Shown: positions 1 through 6,206 of the stretch, piece by piece
Layout: every line of letters starts with the position of its first letter
Position numbering within the stretch: position 1 is the stretch's first letter
Notes under the pieces: model-generated
Told to the model about the DNA's origin: nothing
The model's input: the letters and a program-made list of their open reading frames with translations, nothing else
Database searches by the model: none
DNA from: Methylobacterium sp.
GTDB lineage: Bacteria > Pseudomonadota > Alphaproteobacteria > Rhizobiales > Beijerinckiaceae
Assembly: GCA_020252865.1 (NCBI GenBank)
Contig: JADCCH010000181.1
Span: forward strand, 1 to 9,823
Length of the DNA: 9,823 nucleotides
Direction of reading: 5' to 3'
Program-made: the position numbers and the translations under genes

Positions 1-309
1 GAAGGCCACGCCTCGCAAGGTCAGCCCCAGCAGCATCAGCGCCACGGGAAGGTAGAGTTCCGTGAGGATGAGCCCATGCGCGGCGGGGAAGGCCACGAGC
101 AGCAGGCCGATGCCCAGCACCAGCCACGTTTCGTTCGCATCCCAGAACGGGCCGATGGTCGCGATCATCCGGTCGCGCTCGGCGCGGTTGCCCCGCGCCA
201 TCAGCATGCCGACGCCGAGATCGTAACCATCGAGGATCACGTAGGCCAGGATCGACACCGCCATCAAGCCGGCAAAGATCAGCGGAAGGTGAGCGGTGAT
301 GAGCGTCAT
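1..309 (-). CDS. cydB: Cytochrome bd-type quinol oxidase subunit II (CydB/CioB), N-terminal part, cut by window edge
   Basis: The reverse complement of 309 to 1 reads as an open frame of 103 codons starting MTLITAHLPLIFAG and still open at the window edge. CydB is the second membrane subunit of cytochrome bd, which pairs with CydA to oxidise quinol and reduce oxygen to water in the inner membrane. Hallmarks seen: DGYDLGVG at residues 27-34 in the first membrane helix, and GPFWDANETW at 53-62, which contains the conserved Trp-Asp pair of the family; the NETW form is typical of CIO-type CydB. Further hydrophobic segments follow at about 63-80 and 84-103. The start lies 5 bases after the cydA stop, and a GGAG within the last cydA codons can act as the ribosome-binding site, so the genes are translationally close. 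The remaining two thirds, and any small CydX-like subunit, lie outside the window. Confidence 0.95.
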   Translation of the reverse strand, partial: MTLITAHLPLIFAGLMAVSILAYVILDGYDLGVGMLMARGNRAERDRMIATIGPFWDANETWLVLGIGLLLVAFPAAHGLILTELYLPVALMLLGLTLRGVAF

Positions 310-314
310 GGACG

Positions 315-1673
315 TCACTCCGCCGGTTGCAGGCGGGTGGGCCCGGCCATGGGTGCCGGCGTCGGGTTCCCGCCCTTCTTCGCAAGGTGGAACAATACCG
401 AGATATAGGCGATGAGCAGCACCCCATAGATCGCGAGATACATCGCGAGCGTGGTTCCGATCATGCCGGCGGGCACGGCGGACGCGGCCTGCGCGGTGGT
501 GAGCACGCCTGTCACCAGCCAGGGCTGACGCCCGATCTCGGTCACATACCAGCCGGCAAGCGTGGCGATCCAGCCGGAGAAGGTCATCGCCACGAAGCCA
601 TAGGCCAGAAGCCGGGGCAGGTTCCCGCGTCGCCAGAGGAAGTAGCTGCCTACCCAGCTGATCGCGAGCATGGCAAGCCCCACGCCGACCATCACGCGGA
701 AGGCATAGAAGACCGGCGCCACAGGCGGATGCTTGCCTTCAAACTCGTTCAGGCCCGGCACGATGCCTGCCGGATCATGTTTCAGAATCAGGCTCGCGCC
801 ATTGGGAATCTCGATCGCGTAATCGTTGCGCCGCTCTCGCTCGTTGGGGATGGCGAAGAGCACGAGCGGCACATTTCCACGCGTCTCCCAGTTGCCCTCC
901 ATCGCCGCCACCTTGGCGGGCTGATGTTCGAGCGTGTTGAGGCCGTGGAGATCGCCCACGAGAATCTGCACCGGGATCAGCACCGCGCCGAGCGTCACGC
1001 CGAGGCGAAGGGCGGCAGCGACATCGCGCCCCTGATCGCCGCGCAGCCAGCGCCAGGCCGAGAGACCCGCAATGAGGAAGGCGCAGGTGAGGCCCGAAGC
1101 CAGCAGCATATGCGCGAGGCGATAGGGCATCGAGGGGTTGAAGACGATCGCCCACCAATCCGTGGCATGCGCCACGCCATTGCGCAGTTCGAACCCCGCG
1201 GGCGTGTGCATCCACGAATTCAGCACGAGAATCCAGAAGGCGGACATCGTGGTGCCGAACGCGACGAGGAAGGTCGCCATGGTGTGCACCCAGTTCGGCA
1301 CGCGGCTGAAGCCGAAGAGCATGATGCCGAGGAAGGTCGCCTCCAGGAAGAAGGCCGTCAGAACCTCGTAGGCCAGAAGCGGGCCGGCGATATTGCCCAC
1401 GCGCTCCATGAAGCCCGGCCAGTTCGTGCCGAACTGGAAGCTCATGGTGATGCCCGAGACCACGCCCAGCGCGAATGACAGCGCGAAGACCTTCACGAGG
1501 AAGCGATAGGCGTTCATCCACGCTTCGTCCCTCGTCGCGTTGAAGCGCAGCTTGATGAAAAGCAGCACCCAACCCAGCGCGATGGTGATGGTGGGGAAGA
1601 GGATGTGAAAGGAGATATTCGCGCCGAACTGGATGCGGGCGAGCAGGATCGGGTCCAGAGAATTCGGTTCCAT
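315..1673 (-). CDS. cydA: Cytochrome bd-type quinol oxidase subunit I, short Q-loop (CydA/CioA)
   Basis: This 452-residue multi-helix membrane protein is the haem- and quinol-binding subunit of cytochrome bd. Key residues are visible by comparison with E. coli CydA: H23 (haem b595 ligand, E. coli H19), H188 (haem b558 ligand, H186), M328 in the FRVMVG segment (M393), E103 and E111 (E99 and E107), and K254 and E259 of the Q loop (K252 and E257). GRQPW is at 381-385. The region after E259 is much shorter than in E. coli (522 residues), which places it in the short Q-loop class that includes the cyanide-insensitive oxidases. The position of E. coli E74 is Ser (MSFQFGTNW), which I recall as usual for CIO-type proteins. 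The start is supported by AAGGAAGG 9 bases upstream, inside the end of the regulator gene. It sits between the GbsR-like regulator and cydB in one operon. True cyanide resistance cannot be read from sequence. Confidence 0.97.
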   Translation of the reverse strand: MEPNSLDPILLARIQFGANISFHILFPTITIALGWVLLFIKLRFNATRDEAWMNAYRFLVKVFALSFALGVVSGITMSFQFGTNWPGFMERVGNIAGPLLAYEVLTAFFLEATFLGIMLFGFSRVPNWVHTMATFLVAFGTTMSAFWILVLNSWMHTPAGFELRNGVAHATDWWAIVFNPSMPYRLAHMLLASGLTCAFLIAGLSAWRWLRGDQGRDVAAALRLGVTLGAVLIPVQILVGDLHGLNTLEHQPAKVAAMEGNWETRGNVPLVLFAIPNERERRNDYAIEIPNGASLILKHDPAGIVPGLNEFEGKHPPVAPVFYAFRVMVGVGLAMLAISWVGSYFLWRRGNLPRLLAYGFVAMTFSGWIATLAGWYVTEIGRQPWLVTGVLTTAQAASAVPAGMIGTTLAMYLAIYGVLLIAYISVLFHLAKKGGNPTPAPMAGPTRLQPAE

Positions 1674-1678
1674 GGATG

Positions 1679-2257
1679 TCAGCCTTCCTTGCCGGCGGGG
1701 TTGCGCTTGCCGCCGGGCAGCGCGAAGAGCCGGTCCTTCATGTCGAGCACCTTCACGATCTTCGAACCGAGGCTCAGGAGCTGGACGAGCCGCTCGGTTT
1801 CAAGCTTCTGCACATCGGCGTACCAACTCGTGAGAAGCTCGATGAGTTCATGCATCTCGCGGATGCGCGCCTGCGCGTGCCGCTCGCTTTCGCTTTCGGG
1901 CGAGCGCATCAGCAATTCGCGCAGAACGGAGAGGGTCGGGTCGATCTCGCGCTTCTTTCGCTCATCCACCAGCGTGCGGACGATGGCGTAGATATCCTCG
2001 GGCGTATGGAAGAATTCGCGCCGGTCACCCGGGATGGAACGCTGCCGCAGCAGGTTCCAGCTCTGCAATTCCTTGATGCCCATGGAGACGTTGGAGCGAG
2101 AGATGCCGAGGCGCTCCACGATATCATCGGCGCAGAGCGGCCGCTCGGCGATGAAGAGCACCGCATAGATTTGACCCACCGTGCGGTTGATGCCCCAACG
2201 GCTGCCCATCTCGCCGAAATGAAGGACGAAGGCTTCGCAGAGCGGAGGGAGAGTCAT
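1679..2257 (-). CDS. GbsR/MarR-family winged-helix transcriptional regulator, first gene of the cyd operon
   Basis: This 192-residue protein resembles the GbsR group of MarR-like regulators. The N-terminal FVLHFGEMGSRWGINRTVGQ (10-29) is the characteristic lead-in. A winged helix-turn-helix spans about 30-90, with the likely recognition helix around S53-W67 (SRSNVSMGIKELQSW) and a wing at 72-85 (RSIPGDRREFF). The C-terminal half (about 95-170) is helical and probably dimerises. The length is normal for the family. AGGA lies 8 bases before the ATG. The stop is 5 bases before the cydA ATG, so regulator and oxidase should be co-transcribed. GbsR itself is a repressor of glycine betaine genes in Bacillus; here the context points to control of the bd oxidase, probably including its own promoter. 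The effector is unknown, and no ligand site or metal-binding cysteine cluster stands out. The basic C-terminal tail (PGGKRNPAGKEG) looks unstructured. Confidence 0.9.
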   Translation of the reverse strand: MTLPPLCEAFVLHFGEMGSRWGINRTVGQIYAVLFIAERPLCADDIVERLGISRSNVSMGIKELQSWNLLRQRSIPGDRREFFHTPEDIYAIVRTLVDERKKREIDPTLSVLRELLMRSPESESERHAQARIREMHELIELLTSWYADVQKLETERLVQLLSLGSKIVKVLDMKDRLFALPGGKRNPAGKEG

Positions 2258-2269
2258 GGGCCAGATCCT

Positions 2270-2294
2270 GAAATTTCGGATTTTTCTGAAAAAT
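2270..2294. promoter_or_regulatory. Two palindromes in the cyd promoter region, candidate operator
   Basis: GAAATTTC (2270-2277) is a perfect 8-base palindrome. Two bases later, ATTTTTC-T-GAAAAAT (2280-2294) is a perfect inverted repeat with 7-base arms. They lie 13-37 bases upstream of the regulator ATG, between it and the FNR-type box, where the minus 10 element and transcription start should be. A repressor bound here would block the promoter. The GbsR-like protein encoded immediately downstream is the obvious candidate, making autoregulation likely by inference only. Confidence 0.45.
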
Positions 2295-2303
2295 GGGGAA
2301 TCT

Positions 2304-2317
2304 TTGATTCATGTCAA
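2304..2317. promoter_or_regulatory. FNR/FixK-type binding site upstream of the regulator-cydAB operon
   Basis: TTGATTCATGTCAA matches the CRP/FNR-family consensus TTGAT-N4-(A/G)TCAA in both half-sites; read on the minus strand it is TTGAC-N4-ATCAA. Its nearest edge is 46 bases upstream of the regulator ATG. Sites of this type control terminal oxidase genes in many proteobacteria through FNR, FnrL, Anr or FixK. The minus-strand reading also contains TTGACA (2317-2312), which could be a minus 35 element overlapping the site; no strong minus 10 hexamer follows at the standard spacing. Whether the site activates or represses cannot be decided. Confidence 0.7.
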
Positions 2318-2322
2318 GGGCT

Positions 2323-2337
2323 GGCCTGTCGCAGGCC
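2323..2337. repeat. Short GC-rich hairpin next to the FNR-type box
   Basis: GGCCTG-TCG-CAGGCC forms a 6-bp GC-rich stem with a 3-base loop, 5 bases beyond the FNR-type box. There is no T run on either side, so it is not a complete intrinsic terminator. It may insulate the promoter from read-through or be chance. Confidence 0.3.
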
Positions 2338-2803
2338 TTCTCCGCGCTCCGGCCATCACGGCATAATGGCGGGTGATTGTCCTGATCCTTCTGGCATACA
2401 CCGCTTTCTGCCGCGCACCCTCCGGTCCGGTTTCCGCCGCATCGCCACCCGCTTCGCGAAAACCGCCGAAAACTTCCTCGCCGCCGTGCAGTTCGCGTCC
2501 GTTCGCATCTGGCTATGCAGGGATGCGGCCACGGCCCAAGGTCAGGACCCATAAAATCGGATGCCACCTGCGCGCCTTCGCTTTGCCCGGCGGAGCAACC
2601 ATGTCGAGATCGGAACAATTGCCCTTTTCCCGATGACCATAGGCCATGAGCCTGATCTCGTTCTCGGGCGGAATACCGGCAAGGGCATTGCGCAAGGCTT
2701 CGCCGGTGATTCGGAGCTTCGGCTTCCTGTCGATCCGGCCACCGCATGGAGTCGATGCGCGACAAAAAAGGATGCCTTCGCTCAAAAGAACCGAATGTCC
2801 GGT

Positions 2804-2827
2804 GTTCACCGCTGTGAACGCTTTTTT
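2804..2827 (+). terminator. Inverted repeat followed by a T run, terminator-like or attenuator-like
   Basis: GTTCAC-CGCT-GTGAAC (2804-2819) is a perfect inverted repeat with 6-base arms and a 4-base spacer. On the plus strand it is followed after two bases by TTTTTT (2822-2827), the form of an intrinsic terminator. No plus-strand gene ends before it. It could therefore end an unseen small transcript, act as an attenuator in an mrp leader if a promoter lies upstream, or be a protein-binding site whose T run is chance. Confidence 0.35.
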
Positions 2828-2830
2828 CGC

Positions 2831-2842
2831 CCGAACGTTCGG
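2831..2842. repeat. Perfect 12-base palindrome CCGAACGTTCGG
   Basis: CCGAACGTTCGG equals its own reverse complement. It sits 11 bases after the preceding inverted repeat and shares GAAC/GTTC half-sites with it. A further GTGAACG copy occurs at 2847-2853, exactly 33 bases from the same heptamer at 2814-2820, about three helical turns. The grouping suggests a multi-site operator upstream of the mrp operon; the binding protein is unknown. Confidence 0.4.
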
Positions 2843-2868
2843 CATCGTGAACGAAACCGCAGCCGAAA

Positions 2869-2891
2869 ATCAATTAAAATATTGATATAAA
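2869..2891 (+). promoter_or_regulatory. AT-rich promoter-like block with inverted repeat and extended minus 10
   Basis: ATCAAT-N6-ATTGAT (2869-2886) is an inverted repeat with 6-base arms. TGATATAAA (2883-2891) fits an extended minus 10 element (TG-N-TATAAT with one mismatch). No good minus 35 hexamer lies 16-18 bases before it. Transcription starting near 2898 would leave about 110 bases of leader before mrpA. The AT richness stands out against the surrounding GC-rich DNA. Confidence 0.35.
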
Positions 2892-2903
2892 AAGAAATTT
2901 TTC

Positions 2904-2920
2904 TTGGCACGCGGCTTGGA
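2904..2920 (+). promoter_or_regulatory. Sigma-54-like element upstream of mrpA
   Basis: TTGGCACGCGGCTTGGA matches the sigma-54 consensus YTGGCACG-N4-TTGCW closely: the minus 24 half is complete and the spacing is exact. The minus 12 half reads TTGG instead of TTGC, losing the normally invariant C, so activity is doubtful. It lies 87 bases upstream of the mrpA ATG and directly after an AT-rich tract. Confidence 0.25.
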
Positions 2921-2995
2921 AAGGATGCGTTCCACACAGTGGAGCCATGCCTTGAACAAGAGCCGATCCGAAACATGGGCAGCGGGGAAGACAGC

Positions 2996-3001
2996 AGGGG
3001 G
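2996..3001 (+). promoter_or_regulatory. Ribosome-binding site fixing the mrpA start at 3008
   Basis: AGGGGG lies 6 bases before the ATG at 3008. The frame is open upstream to a GTG at 2939, but that start has no comparable site. Starting at 3008 puts the conserved MrpA residues at their known positions (E140, K223, H230, K299). Confidence 0.75.
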
Positions 3002-3007
3002 CATGCC

Positions 3008-5365
3008 ATGCCTGGCCTGACAACCCTTGCCCTGATCGGGCCGCTGATGATCGGTGTGGCCGGTGCGATCCTTCTGGCGCTTCTCCCGATCCGTCGGCCC
3101 GCTATGGCCGCGAGCGTGGCCGCTCTCATAGGTCTTGCGCTTTACCTGCCGATGTTGCCGGTGATTTCGGCCGGAGGCAGCCTCTTCGCGGCGTTCTGGG
3201 GATCAACGAGTCTCGGGATTGTCGGCGGACTCCGGCTCGATGGACTGAGCCTGATCTTCGCCCTGCTCATCTCCGGCATCGGCGCGCTCATCTTCATTTA
3301 TGCGCATGGCTATCTGTCGGATGATCCGCGTCAAAAGCGTCTCGTGGTCTTCCTCCTCGTCTTCATGACCGCGATGCTCGGCGCGGTGACGGCCGATGAC
3401 GTCATTCTGCTCTTCGTGTTCTGGGAATTGACCAGCCTCGCCTCGTTCTTCCTCGTGGGCTACAAGCATGAGAGCCTGAAGGCCCGGAAAGCGGCGTTGC
3501 AGGCGCTTCTCGTGACAGGCAGCGGCGGGCTTGCCCTGCTTGCGGGGCTTATCCTCGTTTCGATTGCGGCCGGCACGACCAGCCTCTCGGGAATCCTCTC
3601 GGCGCGCGAAGCGGTGCTGGCGCATGCGGCCGCAACACCGGCGATGCTGCTGATCATCCTCGGCTGCTTCACGAAATCGGCGCAGGTTCCGTTCCATTTC
3701 TGGCTGCCGAACGCGATGGCCGCGCCGACGCCCGTCAGCGCCTATCTCCATTCCGCCACGATGGTGAAGCTCGGGATCTACCTCCTCGCCCGGCTGAACC
3801 CGCTCTACCAGAACGAGGTGCTCTGGCAGGGAATTCTGACGTTCTTCGGGGTTGCGACAGCGGTCACCGGCGCCGTTCTGGCGTTCCGCGAAACCGACCT
3901 CAAGCGCGTGCTGGCCTACACGACCGTGACAGCCCTGGGCACACTCACGATGCTGATCGGCATCGCGCCGGCGCTCTCGATCACCGCGGCGATGACCTTC
4001 CTCGTGGTCCATGCCTTCTACAAGGCGGCGCTCTTCATGGTCGCGGGCATCATCGACCACGAGACGGGAACGCGGGACGCCGCTTCGCTGGGCGGCCTGC
4101 GTCGGTCGATGCCGCTCACGACGCTGGCTGCGTGCCTCGCGGCCTTTTCCATGGCCGGGCTGCCGCCGTTCGTGGGCTTTGTTGCGAAGGAACTGATCTA
4201 TGAAGCCAAGCTGGAACTGGGCCAGACCGCCGCGTTCCTGATCCTGGGGAGCTTCCTCGTGAACGCCGCAACCGTGGCGATTGCGGGCGTGCTCTCCTGG
4301 CGGCTTTTCTTCGGCGAAGCACGCGGTTTCACCCAAGCGCCGCATGACCCGCCAAAGGCGATGCTGGCTGGTCCGATCCTGCTGGCCATCTTCGGGCTGG
4401 TCGCGGGTGGCCTGCCGACCGCCTTCGGGAACGCGCTGATTGATCCCGCCGTCACGGTTGTCCTCGGTCGCCCCGCGGAAGTCACGCTGAAGCTCTGGCA
4501 TGGCTTCAATCTGGTGCTGGCTTTGAGCGCGGCGACCATGGCCCTCGGCGTGCTGTTCTATCTGGCCTGGGGGCGGATTGTGCCGCGCCTGAGAGGCCTC
4601 GAGGCCATGGACCGTTATGGTCCCTCGGCGGGCTACGAGCGGCTGCTTGCGCAGGTGATGGCGGGAGCGGAGACGGTCACAACCACCATCCAGCACGGCT
4701 CGCTGCGCGGTTATATCCGGACCCTGTTTCTTGTCATCACAACCGCATGCATCGGGACTTTGATCATCCGGGGTGGATTTGCCTGGCCACGGCTGGACGT
4801 CCTCGTCGATCCGCGTCTGGGCATTGCCTTGTTGATCGTCGTGGGGGCGATTGCAGTCATGGTGGCGCGGACCTCCATTCAGGCGGTCCTGGCCATGGGG
4901 CTGGTCGGCTTTGCGACCGCGCTGATCTTCCTGTCCTTCGGCGCGCCGGACGTCGCCTTCACGCAGTTCGCGGTGGAGACGCTGCTGGTCGTGATCCTTG
5001 CAACGGCCTTGATGCGCCTGCCGCTGCGGCGTCGCGACCTTCGGACGGGCCGCGAGAAGAGCGTCGATCTTGCCGTTGCGCTTGGGGGCGGATTGGCTGT
5101 TGCGCTGATGCTGGCCGCGGTGCTCGCGAGCCCCTTCGACCCGCGCCTCTCGCTCTGGTTCGGGGCCGAGAGCGTCCCCTCTGCCCATGGCCGGAATGTG
5201 GTGAATGTCATTCTCGTGGATTTCCGCGCGCTTGACACCCTCGGCGAGATCACGGTGCTGGCGGTTGCCGCCTTCGCTGTCGTGGCCCTGCTCCGGCGGA
5301 CACCCGAAACGCCCGAAAAGGCGTCCCAATCCCCGAACCTTGCGAAGGCCGAGGGCTCCCGATGA
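3008..5365 (+). CDS. mrpA: Mrp/Mnh cation/proton antiporter subunit A
   Basis: MrpA, 785 residues, is the largest membrane subunit of the Mrp Na+(K+)/H+ antiporter complex, related to NuoL of respiratory complex I. The N-terminal two thirds is the proton-translocating antiporter-like domain. Residues shown to matter in Bacillus MrpA are all present at the same numbers: E140 (in FWELTSLASFF), K223 and H230 (in TKSAQVPFH) and K299 (in ETDLKR). A broken-helix region with FYKAALFMVAG and IIDHETGTRD follows. The C-terminal part is the MrpA-specific extension: GAPDVAFTQFAVETLLVV belongs to the DUF4040/MbhD-like segment, and DFRALDTLGEITVL (738-751) is the MbhE-like motif. The length is typical and the protein is not fused to MrpB. 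The last bases (ATGA, 5362-5365) overlap the mrpB start. The alternative GTG start at 2939 would add 23 unsupported residues. Confidence 0.95.
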   Translation: MPGLTTLALIGPLMIGVAGAILLALLPIRRPAMAASVAALIGLALYLPMLPVISAGGSLFAAFWGSTSLGIVGGLRLDGLSLIFALLISGIGALIFIYAHGYLSDDPRQKRLVVFLLVFMTAMLGAVTADDVILLFVFWELTSLASFFLVGYKHESLKARKAALQALLVTGSGGLALLAGLILVSIAAGTTSLSGILSAREAVLAHAAATPAMLLIILGCFTKSAQVPFHFWLPNAMAAPTPVSAYLHSATMVKLGIYLLARLNPLYQNEVLWQGILTFFGVATAVTGAVLAFRETDLKRVLAYTTVTALGTLTMLIGIAPALSITAAMTFLVVHAFYKAALFMVAGIIDHETGTRDAASLGGLRRSMPLTTLAACLAAFSMAGLPPFVGFVAKELIYEAKLELGQTAAFLILGSFLVNAATVAIAGVLSWRLFFGEARGFTQAPHDPPKAMLAGPILLAIFGLVAGGLPTAFGNALIDPAVTVVLGRPAEVTLKLWHGFNLVLALSAATMALGVLFYLAWGRIVPRLRGLEAMDRYGPSAGYERLLAQVMAGAETVTTTIQHGSLRGYIRTLFLVITTACIGTLIIRGGFAWPRLDVLVDPRLGIALLIVVGAIAVMVARTSIQAVLAMGLVGFATALIFLSFGAPDVAFTQFAVETLLVVILATALMRLPLRRRDLRTGREKSVDLAVALGGGLAVALMLAAVLASPFDPRLSLWFGAESVPSAHGRNVVNVILVDFRALDTLGEITVLAVAAFAVVALLRRTPETPEKASQSPNLAKAEGSR

Positions 5366-5796
5366 ACCCTCCCCTGATCCTCAGGACATCCGCGCCGCTG
5401 CTGCTCTGGTTGCCGATCTTCGTCTCGCTCTATGTGCTGGTGCGTGGCCACAACGATCCCGGCGGCGGCTTCATTGGAGGTCTGCTGGCCGCGGGCGGCA
5501 TCCTGTTCTTCTCGATTGCACGCGGCCCGGACGCGGCACGACGCGTGTTGCGGCTTTCGCCGGTGAGCTGGTGTGCGATCGGCGTTCTGGTGGCCCTTGC
5601 GAGCGGCCTTCCGGCGCTGCTCGCGCCCGGCCAGGCCTATCTCACGCATCTCTGGTGGTTCCCGAATGTGGGCGTGACCCTGCCGTTGAGCACGGCTCTG
5701 GTCTTCGATGTCGGCGTCTATTTCACCGTGATCGGCACGGTGAGTGCGCTTTTTCTCGCGCTTGTGGAACTCGACAAAAGCGGGGAGAGCGCGTGA
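5362..5796 (+). CDS. mrpB: Mrp/Mnh cation/proton antiporter subunit B
   Basis: MrpB, 144 residues with about four membrane segments, is a core subunit of the antiporter. The family signature RGHNDPGGGFIGGL is at 28-41, and LSTALVFDVGVYFTVIG is at 109-125, which holds the conserved Asp before the last helix. The length matches stand-alone MrpB proteins. The ATG overlaps the mrpA stop by 4 bases. The stop shares one base with the mrpC start (TGATG). A GGGGAGAG near the end of the gene can serve as the mrpC ribosome-binding site. Confidence 0.95.
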   Translation: MNPPLILRTSAPLLLWLPIFVSLYVLVRGHNDPGGGFIGGLLAAGGILFFSIARGPDAARRVLRLSPVSWCAIGVLVALASGLPALLAPGQAYLTHLWWFPNVGVTLPLSTALVFDVGVYFTVIGTVSALFLALVELDKSGESA

Positions 5797-6206
5797 TGAG
5801 CACGGTCTTCATCGTGATGGTCGGCACGCTTACGGCGGCTTCGATCTACATGTTCCTGGCGCGAGACCTGCCGCGCGTGCTGATCGGCTTCGTGCTGCTT
5901 GGAACGGCCACCAATCTCGCGATCTTCGCGGCTGGGCGCGTGGGGTCCATGATGCCACCGCTGGTCGAGCCCGGGGCGCGGATTCTGTCGGCCGAGGCGG
6001 CGAATCCGCTGCCGCAGGCGCTGATCCTTACCGCCATCGTGATCGGTTTCGGGCTCACGGCTTTCGCGCTGATGCTGGTGGTGAAGGCCTATGGTGCCTT
6101 CGCGACGATCTCGATCGAGGAGGTCGACGAGGCCGAGCCGCGTCCGGTGGAACCGCAACCCGAGCCCCTCGCGCCGGCCTTCCGGCAGAAACAGGAGGCT
6201 GCGTGA
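5796..6206 (+). CDS. mrpC: Mrp/Mnh cation/proton antiporter subunit C (NuoK-like)
   Basis: MrpC, 136 residues, is the NuoK-like small membrane subunit. Three hydrophobic segments lie at about 4-22, 28-46 and 75-97. The family signature NPLPQALILTAIVIGFGLTA (70-89) is intact. The protein carries an acidic and proline-rich cytoplasmic tail from about 108 (EEVDEAEPRPVEPQPEP), longer than in many homologues; its role is unknown. The start at 5796 is chosen because the ATG overlaps the mrpB stop, the first membrane helix follows directly, and GGGGAGAG precedes it. A longer in-frame extension exists upstream but only reads mrpB in another frame. The stop overlaps the mrpD start by one base. Confidence 0.95.
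   Translation: MSTVFIVMVGTLTAASIYMFLARDLPRVLIGFVLLGTATNLAIFAAGRVGSMMPPLVEPGARILSAEAANPLPQALILTAIVIGFGLTAFALMLVVKAYGAFATISIEEVDEAEPRPVEPQPEPLAPAFRQKQEAA

Larger units (their letters stand above)
2513..2845 (-). pseudogene. Possible remnant of a nucleotidyltransferase-like gene (weak)
   Basis: The minus-strand frame gives 110 residues. Its middle part (LRITGEALRNALAG, then IRLMAYGHREKGNCSDLDMV) loosely resembles the G-S-x10-D-x-D signature of minimal nucleotidyltransferases, where a glycine turn is followed by an SDxD pair of metal-binding aspartates and a hydrophobic strand. Against this, the Ser after the Gly is His, the gap between the Gly and the Asp pair is shorter than usual, no ribosome-binding site precedes the ATG, and the first 40 residues look non-coding. 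The middle codons do use G/C-rich third positions moderately. It may be a decayed fragment or an accident of a GC-rich intergenic region. No function is claimed. Confidence 0.15.
2258..3007. other. Divergent intergenic region of about 750 bases between the cyd and mrp operons
   Basis: No convincing protein gene is visible on either strand. All open frames here are short, start without a clear ribosome-binding site, and give proteins rich in Arg, Ser and Pro, apart from the weak nucleotidyltransferase-like frame listed separately. The part next to the cyd operon holds palindromes and an FNR/FixK-type box. Bases 2340-2560 show nothing I can assign. Bases 2804-2853 hold a cluster of inverted repeats built on GAAC/GTTC half-sites, one of them followed by a T run. 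Bases 2865-2905 are sharply AT-rich compared with the surroundings and precede the mrp operon, as expected for a promoter. No tRNA, rRNA or riboswitch was recognised. Confidence 0.7.

Noticed and set aside
327..1478. A 383-codon plus-strand frame opposite cydA
   Set aside because: Low-complexity Arg/His/Glu-rich product, antisense to a well conserved oxidase gene whose haem ligands are all intact.
2373..2636. Plus-strand frame beginning MIVLILLAYTAFC, resembling a lipoprotein signal
   Set aside because: Only the first dozen residues look like a signal; the remainder is Ser/Pro/Arg-rich non-coding-like sequence, and no good ribosome-binding site is seen.
2804..2853. LexA (SOS) box of the alphaproteobacterial GTTC-N7-GTTC kind
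   Set aside because: The GAAC and GTTC half-sites are present, but no pair has the direct orientation with 7-base spacing.
2939..3007. Extended mrpA start at GTG 2939
   Set aside because: The added 23 residues are polar and unlike MrpA, no ribosome-binding site is present, and starting at 3008 gives the known residue numbering of MrpA.
3203..5329. A 708-codon open frame on the minus strand opposite mrpA
   Set aside because: It is antisense to a clearly conserved gene, its product is dominated by Arg, His, Gly, Glu and Gln with no recognisable domain, and long shadow frames are expected in GC-rich DNA with strong third-base bias.
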